DNA of 14,528 nt, from contig JBLHKE010000101.1 in the NCBI GenBank assembly GCA_047619485.1, positions 1-14,528 on the forward strand, read 5' to 3'. Source of the DNA: JBLHKE01 sp047619485. GTDB lineage: Bacteria > Verrucomicrobiota > Verrucomicrobiia > Verrucomicrobiales > DEV007. The notes beneath the pieces were generated by a model. The model worked only from the letters and a program-made list of their open reading frames with translations. It ran no database searches and was not told the origin of the DNA. Each line of letters starts with the position of its first letter. The first letter of the stretch is position 1. Made by a program: the position numbers and the translations under genes. Positions 1 to 8,419 of this stretch are shown here, piece by piece.

Positions 1-156
1 TTTACTTTCATTGGATCAGTCTGCGCTAACTAACGTTTCTAACAAATCAAAAATGATCGCCGGGTCATCACACATGGTACTAAAAAGCGATGTGTAAGGG
101 AGATTTTGGAGGCTGTTGGAACAGACTAATGGGACACAGATGAAGATCGCTGAACT

Positions 157-222
157 CGCCAGAGCCTGTTGCCAGAGTTTGAACGTCCCAATAGTCTTGG
201 GACGCGCGCCCAATCTCTGGCG
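157..222. other. Nested inverted repeat / candidate structured RNA or cruciform
   Basis: An inner perfect 8-bp stem (CGTCCCAA at 184-191, TTGGGACG at 197-204) closes a 5-base loop. It sits inside an outer 7-bp stem (GCCAGAG at 171-177, CTCTGGC at 215-221). A second copy of the left outer arm (CGCCAGAG, 157-164) could pair with CTCTGGCG (215-222) over 8 bp instead, so two alternative folds exist. No T-run follows on either strand, so this is not a classical intrinsic terminator. It lies about 60 bases beyond the helicase stop codon, in a stretch without a convincing gene. It could be a 3'-end structure of the helicase transcript, a small RNA or a DNA-level element. Confidence 0.5.
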
Positions 223-260
223 AAATCAGCTACGGTTTGATACTTCGGCTGAGTTCTCCG

Positions 261-275
261 ACAGCCCCTGGCTGT
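261..275 (-). terminator. Small hairpin just after the helicase stop
   Basis: ACAGCC (261-266) and GGCTGT (270-275) form a perfect 6-bp stem with a 3-base loop, starting three bases beyond the helicase stop codon. No run of T follows on the minus strand, so intrinsic termination is doubtful. It may only protect the 3' end of the mRNA. Confidence 0.25.
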
Positions 276-278
276 GGC

Positions 279-2243
279 TCATTCATCCGCATGGTCGACG
301 ATCTCTACCGGTGCTCCCGGTAACGCATTCAAGAACGCCCGACCATAGCGCTTCGTCAGCACCCGGTTGTCTAAGATCACCGTGATCCCCTCGTCGCGAC
401 CCGATCGGATCAGGCGTCCGACTCCCTGGCGGAGTTTTAGGATCGCCTCAGGCACTGAGTAATCCATGAACGGATTGCCACCCTCCGCCTCGATCCGCTC
501 GAGCTGGGATGCTACCAGCGGGTGATCAGGAACAGCGAACGGCAACCGGGTCACGATCACGTTCGACAGCGCCTCACCCGGCACGTCGACCCCGGTCCAG
601 AAACTATCAGTCCCGAACAGCACGCTGGTGATGTCTTCGCGGAACTCTTGGATCAGTTGGTGGCGTGGCATCTTCTGACCTTGCACTAGCAAGCGGATGT
701 CCTCGTCCTCGAAAAACCTTTCCAGTTCCTCGGCCACCGCATTCATCAACCGGTAGCTCGTGAACAAGACGAAGGCGCGTCCGCCGGATTTCTTCACAAA
801 ATGCTTCACCCACTTTGCCAAGCCCGCCTCGTACGCGTCGCTGCTCGGTTCCGGCATCGTCTTCGCCAAGTAGATTTTCATCTGCTCTTGGTAGCGGAAC
901 GGGCTTCCGATGCGCGCCGCGGCGACGTCGTCAGCCCCGACCCGTTTGCGGAAGTAGCTCAAATTCGACTCGCCGACCCCGAGCGTCGCACTGGTCAAGA
1001 CACACGACTTGTTGCCACTGAAAAAGATTCGCCTGAGGTGCTCGGCCACATTGATCGGCGCCGCATTCAAAATGAGAGCGTCGCCATCACGACCGGACTT
1101 CTCCACCCAGTAGACCGCGTCCTCGATCTCCTGCTCGATGAAATCCTGCACGCCGATGCGCGCATCCTTCACGCGACGCGCCAGGTCGATCATCTCGGCC
1201 TTGGTGGTCTCGCTATCGATGTCGTCTGCGATGCGTTTTGCCTCGATCTCGACATCCAAAAACGCCTGCGCCACCGTATTTTCCACTAGGCCAGGTTGTC
1301 TCACACGAAACTCGCGCCCCCATTGCGACCACTTGCAGACCGAGCCGATCTCTTCGAAGAACGCATCGAGTTCACTGAACAGGTCTGCGGTCGAACGACA
1401 ACCGCGCGAGCTGCGCATCATGGTGAACAGCCCCTTCTTCGTGCGCGGGTTGTAGAGACGGTTCAGGTCGAATTTCAAACCAATCTGAGAGATGCGCAGG
1501 CCGAGCTGGCGCGCCGCGACGTGCTCGAGAGTGTGCGCCTCGTCGATGATCATGAAGTCGTTCGGGAAAAGCGTGCCATCACCCTCGAGGATCTCATCCT
1601 GCCCGGCGATCAAGGTGAATAGTAGAGTGTGGTTCATCACCAGCACATCGGCCTCGGCCACTTCGCGGCGTACAGCTTGGTAAAAGCAACCACTCCCCGG
1701 CGGACAGATGCGTGGGGTGCATAGGTGCGCCTCGCTGCAGACCTGCGCCCAGACACGTGCTTCGGGAGTGAAATCGAGATCGCTCAGCGTGCCATCTTCG
1801 GTCTCCTCACTCCACTCGAGGATCTTCTCCAGTTCAGCCTGGTCACCGCTGGTAAACAGGTCGCCCTGGTTTTTGATCGCACGCCGCAGCCGGTTCGGAC
1901 ACACGTAGTTCCCCCGCCCTTTCATGAGCACTGCTTTGAAATCGGGCAAGACCAGTTTGCGGGCGATCGGGACGTCCTTGTCGATCAACTGTTCCTGCAA
2001 ATTGATCGTATGCGTCGAGATCACCGCCTTCTTCTTATTCTCGACCGCGTATAAGATGGCTGGAATCAGGTAGGCGAGCGATTTGCCAACGCCAGTCCCG
2101 GCCTCGACTACCACCGGACGCGACTGTTCCAAGGCGCGAGCGATCAGCATCGCCATCTTCTGCTGCTGCGGCCTGAATTCAAAATCCTTCGACGCTGAAA
2201 GCTCGCCGCCCGGGGCAAAAAACGTCTCCATACGATCAGACAA
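279..2243 (-). CDS. dinG: DinG/XPD-family iron-sulfur ATP-dependent DNA helicase
   Basis: This is a superfamily 2 helicase of the DinG/Rad3 type, expected to unwind forked DNA, R-loops or G-quadruplexes 5'->3' during repair. With the start used here the protein has 654 residues. The conserved opening FFAPGG (8-13) is followed by the Q-like FRPQQ (23-27) and Walker A AGTGVGKS (48-55). C115, C175, C180 and C186 match the Fe-S cluster; the CX4CX5C spacing of the last three equals that of E. coli DinG. DEAH is at 234-237 and motif VI, QGVGRLIRSGR, begins near 606. There is no N-terminal exonuclease domain such as Gram-positive DinG carries. I chose TTG at 2243 because GGGAG lies eight bases upstream and the protein then starts just before FFAPGG. 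ATG at 2231 is the main alternative, and TTG at 2366 would add 41 poorly conserved-looking residues. The gene stands alone and diverges from the secretin gene. Confidence 0.93.
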   Translation of the reverse strand: MSDRMETFFAPGGELSASKDFEFRPQQQKMAMLIARALEQSRPVVVEAGTGVGKSLAYLIPAILYAVENKKKAVISTHTINLQEQLIDKDVPIARKLVLPDFKAVLMKGRGNYVCPNRLRRAIKNQGDLFTSGDQAELEKILEWSEETEDGTLSDLDFTPEARVWAQVCSEAHLCTPRICPPGSGCFYQAVRREVAEADVLVMNHTLLFTLIAGQDEILEGDGTLFPNDFMIIDEAHTLEHVAARQLGLRISQIGLKFDLNRLYNPRTKKGLFTMMRSSRGCRSTADLFSELDAFFEEIGSVCKWSQWGREFRVRQPGLVENTVAQAFLDVEIEAKRIADDIDSETTKAEMIDLARRVKDARIGVQDFIEQEIEDAVYWVEKSGRDGDALILNAAPINVAEHLRRIFFSGNKSCVLTSATLGVGESNLSYFRKRVGADDVAAARIGSPFRYQEQMKIYLAKTMPEPSSDAYEAGLAKWVKHFVKKSGGRAFVLFTSYRLMNAVAEELERFFEDEDIRLLVQGQKMPRHQLIQEFREDITSVLFGTDSFWTGVDVPGEALSNVIVTRLPFAVPDHPLVASQLERIEAEGGNPFMDYSVPEAILKLRQGVGRLIRSGRDEGITVILDNRVLTKRYGRAFLNALPGAPVEIVDHADE

Positions 2244-2517
2244 AGTTTTTTCTCCCGACGCCTGGGCGTCGATTTCGCGGGTGCCGAGGCCTTCCTTGCT
2301 TGAAATCCGATCTTCGATCGCCCTGAATAAGCCAGCCAGACTCCACACACAACCCAAGACAAACAAAACGGACGTGAAAACGAATATTTCGTATCTGCGA
2401 AAGAACTCCGCAATTTGCCTTGCGTCGTCGGAGATTTTTCGCCAGTCTTCGATTATCCCTAGGCAGAATCTCGCGAATTAACCCTATTTCGAGCATTCTC
2501 CCATCCCCAACACACTA
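2244..2517. promoter_or_regulatory. Divergent intergenic region, helicase / secretin
   Basis: The 274 bases between the two divergent starts must hold promoters for both, but I cannot identify convincing -35/-10 pairs. A small dyad ACGAA-TAT-TTCGT lies at 2380-2392. A GC-rich hairpin lies at 2256-2271 beside the helicase ribosome-binding site. I do not recognise a LexA-type operator, although dinG is an SOS gene in E. coli. No Shine-Dalgarno sequence precedes the secretin ATG; its leader is pyrimidine- and A-rich. Confidence 0.4.
2256..2271 (-). promoter_or_regulatory. Hairpin abutting the dinG ribosome-binding site
   Basis: CGACGCC (2256-2262) and GGCGTCG (2265-2271) are a perfect 7-bp inverted repeat with two central bases. 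On the minus strand the hairpin ends directly at the purine block GGAGAAAAAA, which precedes the TTG at 2243. A stem this close could modulate ribosome access. If translation starts further upstream (TTG 2366), the repeat lies in codons for IDAQASG and has no such role. Confidence 0.3.
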
Positions 2518-5004
2518 ATGACCAACTCGTTACCAGCGAGGGCGCGCGCCCTTGTTTTGCCCGATGTATTGCAGACTTTCCTGTATGGAATGGCCTTGGC
2601 GCTGGTTTTTGTCACCGTCTACCCGATTTCAGCCAACGCTGGACCGGACGGAGGGGGACCAACCGGCGTCGTCGCGCAAGAAATCGCCCGCCGGCAAAAG
2701 CTAGTCGATGACGCCAAGCTAGCGATCATCGAAGGCGATGAACTGGTCGACAAGCGCGACTTTGGAGCGGCCGTGGATAAATATTTCGCGGCCTACAGCA
2801 TGAGCGACAACTCCGCTTCGGCCAAGCTGGTGCACGACTTGTCGCGCAATCGCTTCGCCTCCCTCTCGGTGATTTACGCACGCGAGTTAGCGGGAGGTGC
2901 GCGCTACGCGGAGGCGCACGCGGCGCTCGATCGCGTGCTCTCGCCACGCGTTGCCCCAGATAACAAGGCGGCCAAGACCCTCAAGCAGCAGCTCGACGAT
3001 CCCGAGCGTTTCAACCCGGCACTCACACCCGAACACATCAAGGCGGTTGGCAAGGTCGAGCGGCTTTTCCAGGTTGCCGAAGGCCACATGCAACTCGGCA
3101 ACTTCGACATGGCGAATCTCACCTACGCTTCGATCTTGCGTGAAGACAGGACCAACGAGGCTGCCCGACGAGGCATGGCAGCTGCCGACCTGCGAATCAG
3201 CGATTACCACGACACGGCACAAGATCATTTCCGCGCCAAGGCGCTCGGCGACGTCGACGAACAATGGGAGCTACAGGTGCCCCTCAGTCAGCGCGCGTTC
3301 GAGACTGCGGTGGCGCTGAAGGGTTCCTCTAACTCGAGTGCAATCACCGACCGCATGCGCAACATCATCATACCGCGTGTCGACTTCACTGACGAGACGC
3401 TCGGCAGCGTGATTGAGTATCTAACGCGCGTCAGCAAAGAGTTGGATCCGACCGACACCGGGGTGAATTTCCTGCTGCAGCTAGTTCAGGAAGACGCATC
3501 GCTGCGCGACCTGTCTGTGAACCTGACGCTCAACAACGTCCCTCTCGGAGAAGTGGTACGCTTCGTGACTGAACAGACGCGCACAAAGTTCCGCATCGAG
3601 CAGTTCGCCGTGGTGATCACCTCCCTGAACTCCACGAGCACCCAGCTGATTACCAAAGAATTCCGCGTGCCGCCAGATTTCTTGCGCAACGCCCCGGCCG
3701 GTGATAGTGGGCCTGTAGATGATGGTCCCTTTGGTGGCGGTGGTGGCAGCAACGCCCCTGTAATCACCGTCCGCCTCGATGCGAAGACCTTCCTCGAGAG
3801 AAATGGCATCCCTTTCCCGGCAGGTTCCCAAGCATCTCACATCGCCTCGACCAACACGCTCTTCGTCCGCAACACTCAGACCAACATCGACCAGGTCGAC
3901 GCCATCATCGATAGCCTCATGTCAGGCAACCAGAATTCGATCCGTGTCTCGATCACCCAATATGTGTTGAGCATGGCGACCAACGACGCGATGAGCTTCG
4001 ACCATCTCCTCGGGATGTTTAACCTGCCCGGTTCGAAGAGTGTTTTTGGTTCCGGAGCGGGTGGCAGCCCGGACGCCACCAACTTCGCCTTCGCGCCTCC
4101 AGGCTCTGATGTCCCGACCGGGCAGAACTCGCTCACGCGTGGCATCCGTACCGGAGAGTCAGCGGTTCGCAGCAACGTGATCAACGACGTCACCTCGGGC
4201 GATCCGGTCACCGCACCGGGTATCGGCGTGACCCAGAGCCCGTTCGCGATCAGCTCCCCATTTGGCGATCCGCAGTATCAGATGGCCATCCGCGCCCTCA
4301 GCCAGCAAAAGGCGACCACCATCACCAACCAGGCAACCACCGTCACCCGGCCAGGTCAGCGCGCGGTGATCGAAGGTGTCCGCAACTTCATCTACCCGAC
4401 GGAATACGATCCGCCAGAGATCCCGCAGACCTTCAACCAGAACAACGGCGGCGGCGGTGGAGGCATCGTGATCGATCCGGTCAACCAGATCATCACCCTG
4501 ATCCCTGGCGTTCAAGGCGCGCAGAACAACAGCTTCCCGGTCACCCCAGCCCACCCGACAGCCTTCGACGTCCGCAACGTTGGCACCCGCTTCGAGGTTG
4601 AACCGACCCTTGACCCGAACGGCTACACAGTGACTCTCAACATGTCGCTGGAGTTCGCCCAATTCGAAGGATTCATCAACTACGGCACCCCGATCACAAC
4701 CTCGGACGGCGTCGTCCTCACCGACAACCGCATCCTACAGCCGCTGTTCCGCGTCAGCCGACTCGCCCAACCCGTCCATGTCAATGACGGTGCCAATTTT
4801 GTCATCGGTGGTATCATCGAAGACGACGTGCAGTTCACCAACGACAAGGTACCAGTCCTTGGCGATATCCCGTTGGTCGGACGTTTCTTCAAAGGTAAAG
4901 TCGCCGAGCGCCGCAAGAAAGCAGTGCTGTTTTTCGTCAGGGTGCAGATCATCGCCCCAGACGGCAGTGTGGTGAATCAGCCAGTCGGCAACGACGATTT
5001 TTAG
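2518..5004 (+). CDS. TPR-containing type II/III secretin-like outer-membrane protein
   Basis: The 828-residue protein opens with basic residues and a hydrophobic core (about 17-36), then a likely signal peptidase site after ANA (39-41). Residues 55-270 are helical with TPR character (for example near 80-95 and 185-220). A short N0/STN-like segment (about 333-368, LTLNNVPLGEVVRFVTEQ) is followed by Gly-rich linkers (around 406-411 and 644-650). An N-domain-like stretch (about 423-467) contains STNTLFVRNT. The last 230 residues form the secretin domain, ending in VPVLGDIPLVGRFF, the usual secretin C-terminal signature. Secretins oligomerise into gated outer-membrane channels for type II/III secretion or type IV pili. 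No other secretion gene is in the window, so the substrate is unknown. The AsmA-like gene follows after 141 bases, on the same strand. The ATG at 2518 gives an intact signal peptide but has no Shine-Dalgarno sequence. Confidence 0.85.
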   Translation: MTNSLPARARALVLPDVLQTFLYGMALALVFVTVYPISANAGPDGGGPTGVVAQEIARRQKLVDDAKLAIIEGDELVDKRDFGAAVDKYFAAYSMSDNSASAKLVHDLSRNRFASLSVIYARELAGGARYAEAHAALDRVLSPRVAPDNKAAKTLKQQLDDPERFNPALTPEHIKAVGKVERLFQVAEGHMQLGNFDMANLTYASILREDRTNEAARRGMAAADLRISDYHDTAQDHFRAKALGDVDEQWELQVPLSQRAFETAVALKGSSNSSAITDRMRNIIIPRVDFTDETLGSVIEYLTRVSKELDPTDTGVNFLLQLVQEDASLRDLSVNLTLNNVPLGEVVRFVTEQTRTKFRIEQFAVVITSLNSTSTQLITKEFRVPPDFLRNAPAGDSGPVDDGPFGGGGGSNAPVITVRLDAKTFLERNGIPFPAGSQASHIASTNTLFVRNTQTNIDQVDAIIDSLMSGNQNSIRVSITQYVLSMATNDAMSFDHLLGMFNLPGSKSVFGSGAGGSPDATNFAFAPPGSDVPTGQNSLTRGIRTGESAVRSNVINDVTSGDPVTAPGIGVTQSPFAISSPFGDPQYQMAIRALSQQKATTITNQATTVTRPGQRAVIEGVRNFIYPTEYDPPEIPQTFNQNNGGGGGGIVIDPVNQIITLIPGVQGAQNNSFPVTPAHPTAFDVRNVGTRFEVEPTLDPNGYTVTLNMSLEFAQFEGFINYGTPITTSDGVVLTDNRILQPLFRVSRLAQPVHVNDGANFVIGGIIEDDVQFTNDKVPVLGDIPLVGRFFKGKVAERRKKAVLFFVRVQIIAPDGSVVNQPVGNDDF

Positions 5005-5145
5005 TGGTTCGAGTTCTTGCGGGAAGGGAGATGAATCTGGCGTCGCTGCGGGGCACTCAATGTTTGCACCGCTTGACAATTGCTCCACAATACAAGCAAG
5101 ACCCATCCATCTCTCCACCGTGATCGCCCCCCACCTCTCAAGTTA

Positions 5146-6774
5146 ATGGATCCCCGCCGCCAGAAACCAGCGCCGTCCGAAAAAGATCGCTACACCTACG
5201 ACGAGATGATGGATCGCCTGCGCAGCCAGCGTTCAGGTAGCGGCGGCCGACAGGTCGAGATCGAGGGGCCAGATGGCACTGTGGAGGTAAAGAAACGCAA
5301 GCGCCGCAGCCACCAACCGAAAAAGGCCAAGGAGGAGCTCATCGGGCGCCTCAAGAAGCGCCTACTGATCACGGCTGTCCCGATCGTTCTCCTGCTCATC
5401 GGAGGCTACCTCCTCATCAACGTCCGCTACCAGAGCGACGGGTTCAGCGAAGGGGTCAGCGAGCGTACGAGCCAGATTCTCGGGGTGAAGACGGAATTTG
5501 CCCCATTCGTCGTGAAGGGACTGATCGCCAACAATCGCCGTATGTTTATTGAACCATCGGTTGGCACATTCCTGCAAAACGCGGAGTTCACCAGCCTCCA
5601 GGGCGACCTCACCGCCGGTTCGATGTTATCCTCCTCGTGGCACCTCAACCGTCTCGACGCCATGCACGGGAAGCTACTTTTTCAGGCACCGAGCCAAGCG
5701 CTCGCAGCCTCCGACCCCGAGGGCAATCGGATTCGGCTCGTCGGCGCAGGACTCGGCTTATCGAGCAAGCCGGAGGCGTTCGACATCGATCTCCTGCGGG
5801 TCGACAATACGGACTTCATCTGGACGAACGGCCGCAAGTTTTTCACCTTCATCAAGGGCGCGACGGTGACCAGTCTCAAGCCGGGTGCGCGCACCAAGCT
5901 GCAGTTGACGAACGCCGAGTTGGACATCGATGGCTGGCCAAAATTCCACATCGACTGGGCAAAGCTCGATCTGGGCAAGGGTCAGATCCGCATCAATGAC
6001 GCGCTCCTCAAACACCACTACGTTGGCATGCTTGGTGGGGAGGCCTCGGTCAGAGGCGTCATCGATCTGTCCAAGGGCGCCTCCGGCACTCTGATCTGTG
6101 GGTTAGAGCAGATGCCAGTCGCTTCCCTGATCGCCAAGGAGTGGATCGGAAGACTCGAAGGCACGGTCGAAGCGACACTGAACTTCGAAGTCGATTTTGC
6201 GAATCTCGCCGAGCACAAGGTCAGCGGCCCATTCATGATCCGTAACGGCAGTTTTGGCGACGTCACACCGACGAGCCGACTCGCCGCCTTCCTCGCCGAA
6301 CCTCGCATCTCGCGCGTCCAGTTTCACAGCATCAAGGGCGACATCAACCTCGAGCGTGGGGTCACAACGGTCACTAACCTCAAGGCACTATCCCCCGATT
6401 TCGTTCAGGTGACCGGCAACTACTCGATCCAGCCCGACGGGATTCTCAGCGGCACGCTCGGCGTCGCCATCACTGATAAAATCCTCAACAATATCCCGGG
6501 TGGTAAACCAAAGTTCTTCGGCAGCACCGATCCAACCTCAGCGATGAGCTCCGTCAGTGTCCAAATTGGCGGCACCAGCCACGCACCGACCGACGACCTT
6601 ACACCGCGCATCGAGGCGGCAATCGAACAACACAAGATCGAGACCGCCGCCCCTCCAGCCAGCGCCTACCCGACGATCCAGCTCGCCCCCGGTGTCAAGA
6701 AGAAGGCAGACCAACCTGACAGCGCTGCGAAGAAAGCCGCCGAAGATGCCTTCAACCAACTCATTGAACCCTAA
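5146..6774 (+). CDS. AsmA-like inner-membrane-anchored periplasmic protein
   Basis: The protein has 542 residues from ATG 5146; an in-frame ATG at 5080 would add 22 residues of low plausibility. The N-terminus is hydrophilic and strongly basic (Lys/Arg cluster about 49-72). A single membrane helix follows (about 73-93, LLITAVPIVLLLIGGYLLINV without the last residues), which predicts N-in topology with about 450 residues in the periplasm. Residues about 365-470 (NGSFGDVT, then KGDINLERGVTTVTNL and a GNYSIQPDG repeat-like strand) resemble the C-terminal domain of AsmA/TamB-type proteins. That superfamily includes lipid-transfer and outer-membrane assembly proteins and GspN of type II secretion. 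The tail is Ala/Lys-rich. Its place directly after a secretin suggests a role in envelope or channel assembly, but this is inference. The purB gene follows after 48 bases, so co-transcription is possible. No Shine-Dalgarno sequence is seen. Confidence 0.7.
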   Translation: MDPRRQKPAPSEKDRYTYDEMMDRLRSQRSGSGGRQVEIEGPDGTVEVKKRKRRSHQPKKAKEELIGRLKKRLLITAVPIVLLLIGGYLLINVRYQSDGFSEGVSERTSQILGVKTEFAPFVVKGLIANNRRMFIEPSVGTFLQNAEFTSLQGDLTAGSMLSSSWHLNRLDAMHGKLLFQAPSQALAASDPEGNRIRLVGAGLGLSSKPEAFDIDLLRVDNTDFIWTNGRKFFTFIKGATVTSLKPGARTKLQLTNAELDIDGWPKFHIDWAKLDLGKGQIRINDALLKHHYVGMLGGEASVRGVIDLSKGASGTLICGLEQMPVASLIAKEWIGRLEGTVEATLNFEVDFANLAEHKVSGPFMIRNGSFGDVTPTSRLAAFLAEPRISRVQFHSIKGDINLERGVTTVTNLKALSPDFVQVTGNYSIQPDGILSGTLGVAITDKILNNIPGGKPKFFGSTDPTSAMSSVSVQIGGTSHAPTDDLTPRIEAAIEQHKIETAAPPASAYPTIQLAPGVKKKADQPDSAAKKAAEDAFNQLIEP

Positions 6775-6822
6775 CATTGTCCGAAACCGACTCTTTCCTC
6801 ACAAGACACACACCCATTGTCC

Positions 6823-8256
6823 ATGCAGCCCGAGACCAGTATTCCAAACGTCCTAGCAGAACGCTATGCCACCCCACCGATGAAGATGATCTGGTCCGCC
6901 GAGGGCAAGATCGTGCTCGAGCGCGAATTCTGGATCGCAGTGATGAAGGCTCAGCGCGACCTAGGGGTCGACATTCCTGCCGAGGCGATCGAGGCTTACG
7001 AGAACGCCAAATCAAAGGTCGATCTCGAGTCGATCATGCAACGGGAACGGGTCACCCGCCACGATGTCAAAGCGCGCATCGAGGAATTTTGTGATCTCGC
7101 CGGCTACGAACATATCCACAAAGGACTGACCAGCCGCGACCTGACGGAAAACGTCGAGCAGCTGCAAATCTTCGGATCCTTGGCCGAAGTCCTCAACAAG
7201 GGAGCCGCCGCACTCGCAGTGCTCAGCGAACGCGCTGAGAAGTTCAAACACCTAGTGATCACCGCGCGCACGCACAACGTCGCCGCGCAGACGACGACCC
7301 TTGGGAAACGCCTCGCCAGTTTTGGTGAGGAGATGCTCGGCGCGTTCCAGCATCTCGAGAGCGTCGCCGACAACTACGCCGCGCGCGGACTAAAAGGGGC
7401 GGTTGGCACCCAACTCGACCAGCTCAATCTGTTCTCTGGAGATGCGGAAAAGGTCGCGCAGCTCGAAAAGCGGGTCGTCAAACACCTACACCTACCGAGC
7501 ACGTTCGCTAACGTCGGACAGGTTTACCCGCGCAGCCTCGATCTGCGGGTCGTCTCAGCACTCACCGACCTCGCCTCAGGGCCAGGCAATTTCGCCAAGA
7601 CCCTGCGCCTGATGGCTGGCCACGAACTCGCCAGCGAGGGCTTCGCAAAAGGGCAGGTCGGCTCCTCCGCGATGCCGCACAAGATGAACAGCCGCTCCTG
7701 CGAACGCATCAACGGCTTCCACACCTTGCTCAAAGGCTACCTCACCATGGCAGCCGGTCTCGCCGGCGACCAGTGGAACGAGGGCGATGTCTCTTGCTCA
7801 GTGGTGCGCCGCGTGATGCTGCCGGACGCCTTTTTCGCCATCGACGGCCTGCTCGAGACCTTTATCACCGTGCTCGGACAGCTCGAAGCCTTCCCGGCAG
7901 TCATCGACAAGGAGCTCGACCACTACCTCCCCTTCCTCAGCTCCACGACCTTCCTCATGGAAGCCGTCAAGGCTGGCGCTGGTCGCGAGGAAGCACACGA
8001 GGCAATCAAAGAACACTCCGTCGCGGCCGTGCTGGCGCTTCGCTTCGGCGAGGCTTCTGCAAACGATCTCCTCGAACGACTCGCCGCCGATAAGCGCCTG
8101 GGGATCTCGCTCGAAGACCTCCAGAAATACCTCACCGCAGCGCGGTCTAAAACTGGTGCTGCGATCCCACAAGTCGATCGTTTCGTCGTCAGCATCAAAG
8201 AAGCGATCGGTAACTACCCCGAGGCAACTAGCTACAAGCCTGGATCGATCCTTTAG
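6823..8256 (+). CDS. purB: Adenylosuccinate lyase
   Basis: This cytoplasmic enzyme of purine synthesis splits SAICAR to AICAR plus fumarate and adenylosuccinate to AMP plus fumarate. The 477-residue protein shows the fumarase/aspartase superfamily layout: RHDV (79-82), HKGLTSRDL (99-107), the general acid/base region ARTHNVAAQTT (148-158, H151) and the signature GSSAMPHKMN (280-289), whose flexible-loop serine is catalytic. The MN-RSCER continuation instead of RNP resembles the actinobacterial PurB branch more than the short E. coli/Bacillus forms. Length fits that branch. ATG 6823 is preferred over a TTG six bases upstream. The leader CATTGTCC is repeated at 6775-6782 and 6815-6822 and there is no Shine-Dalgarno sequence. 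The gene lies 48 bases after the AsmA-like gene and ends inside a long hairpin. Confidence 0.95.
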   Translation: MQPETSIPNVLAERYATPPMKMIWSAEGKIVLEREFWIAVMKAQRDLGVDIPAEAIEAYENAKSKVDLESIMQRERVTRHDVKARIEEFCDLAGYEHIHKGLTSRDLTENVEQLQIFGSLAEVLNKGAAALAVLSERAEKFKHLVITARTHNVAAQTTTLGKRLASFGEEMLGAFQHLESVADNYAARGLKGAVGTQLDQLNLFSGDAEKVAQLEKRVVKHLHLPSTFANVGQVYPRSLDLRVVSALTDLASGPGNFAKTLRLMAGHELASEGFAKGQVGSSAMPHKMNSRSCERINGFHTLLKGYLTMAAGLAGDQWNEGDVSCSVVRRVMLPDAFFAIDGLLETFITVLGQLEAFPAVIDKELDHYLPFLSSTTFLMEAVKAGAGREEAHEAIKEHSVAAVLALRFGEASANDLLERLAADKRLGISLEDLQKYLTAARSKTGAAIPQVDRFVVSIKEAIGNYPEATSYKPGSIL

Positions 8257-8278
8257 GAACGATCCAAAACCTGTAGCT
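8230..8278 (+). terminator. Long hairpin spanning the purB stop codon
   Basis: The outer stem AGCTACA (8230-8236)/TGTAGCT (8272-8278) and the inner stem TGGATCG (8241-8247)/CGATCCA (8260-8266) are both perfect. One A-A mismatch then leads to TCC/GGA closing a TTTA loop. The purB TAG (8254-8256) lies in and beside the loop. There is no downstream T-run, so it is either a non-canonical terminator or a stabiliser of the mRNA 3' end. It faces the convergent ackA operon. Confidence 0.5.
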
Positions 8279-8419
8279 GAATTCGCCACAAACGTTTGCT
8301 AAACCGAGCGCCCCTATCAGTAGCGTCCCTGTTCCGAGTGCACAGCGGGCATCCGCGGCGGCGCGACGGGCAAGCGTGCCCATTGGAGTTAGGTTAGGAC
8401 GGATGGTAGCGTAGCCTTC

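Larger units (their letters stand above)
1..278. other. Non-coding stretch left of the helicase gene
   Basis: No open frame here looks like a conserved protein. A short minus-strand frame (213-16) ends with 'AIIFDLLETLVSAD' before a stop. This vaguely resembles the first motif of HAD hydrolases but has Leu and Glu where the motif needs Asp and Gly. An ATG on the minus strand at 11-9, reading MKV toward the left edge, could open a gene outside the window. Besides the nested hairpin at 157-222 there is a small repeat ACACAT/ATGTGT (70-75/90-95). No promoter is recognisable. Confidence 0.4.

Noticed and set aside
116..385. An 89-codon plus-strand frame at the left side
   Set aside because: It overlaps the 3' end of the helicase gene and the structured repeat, and turns into a Ser/Pro/Arg-rich tail with no domain.
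801..1289. A 162-codon plus-strand frame opposite the helicase
   Set aside because: It is antisense to conserved helicase motifs and its translation is Arg/His-rich without any domain.
3729..4470. GGC/GGT-rich runs within the secretin gene
   Set aside because: These encode ordinary glycine linkers in frame, not an independent DNA repeat.
4159..4662. A 167-codon minus-strand frame within the secretin gene
   Set aside because: It is a shadow of the secretin coding sequence; the translation matches no family.
5073..5078. TTGACA, a perfect -35 box before the AsmA-like gene
   Set aside because: No acceptable -10 box lies 15-19 bases downstream, so a separate promoter is not supported; co-transcription with the secretin gene remains possible.
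6775..6822. Direct repeat CATTGTCC before purB (6775-6782 and 6815-6822)
   Set aside because: Two 8-base copies 40 bases apart, without symmetry, are too little to call an operator.
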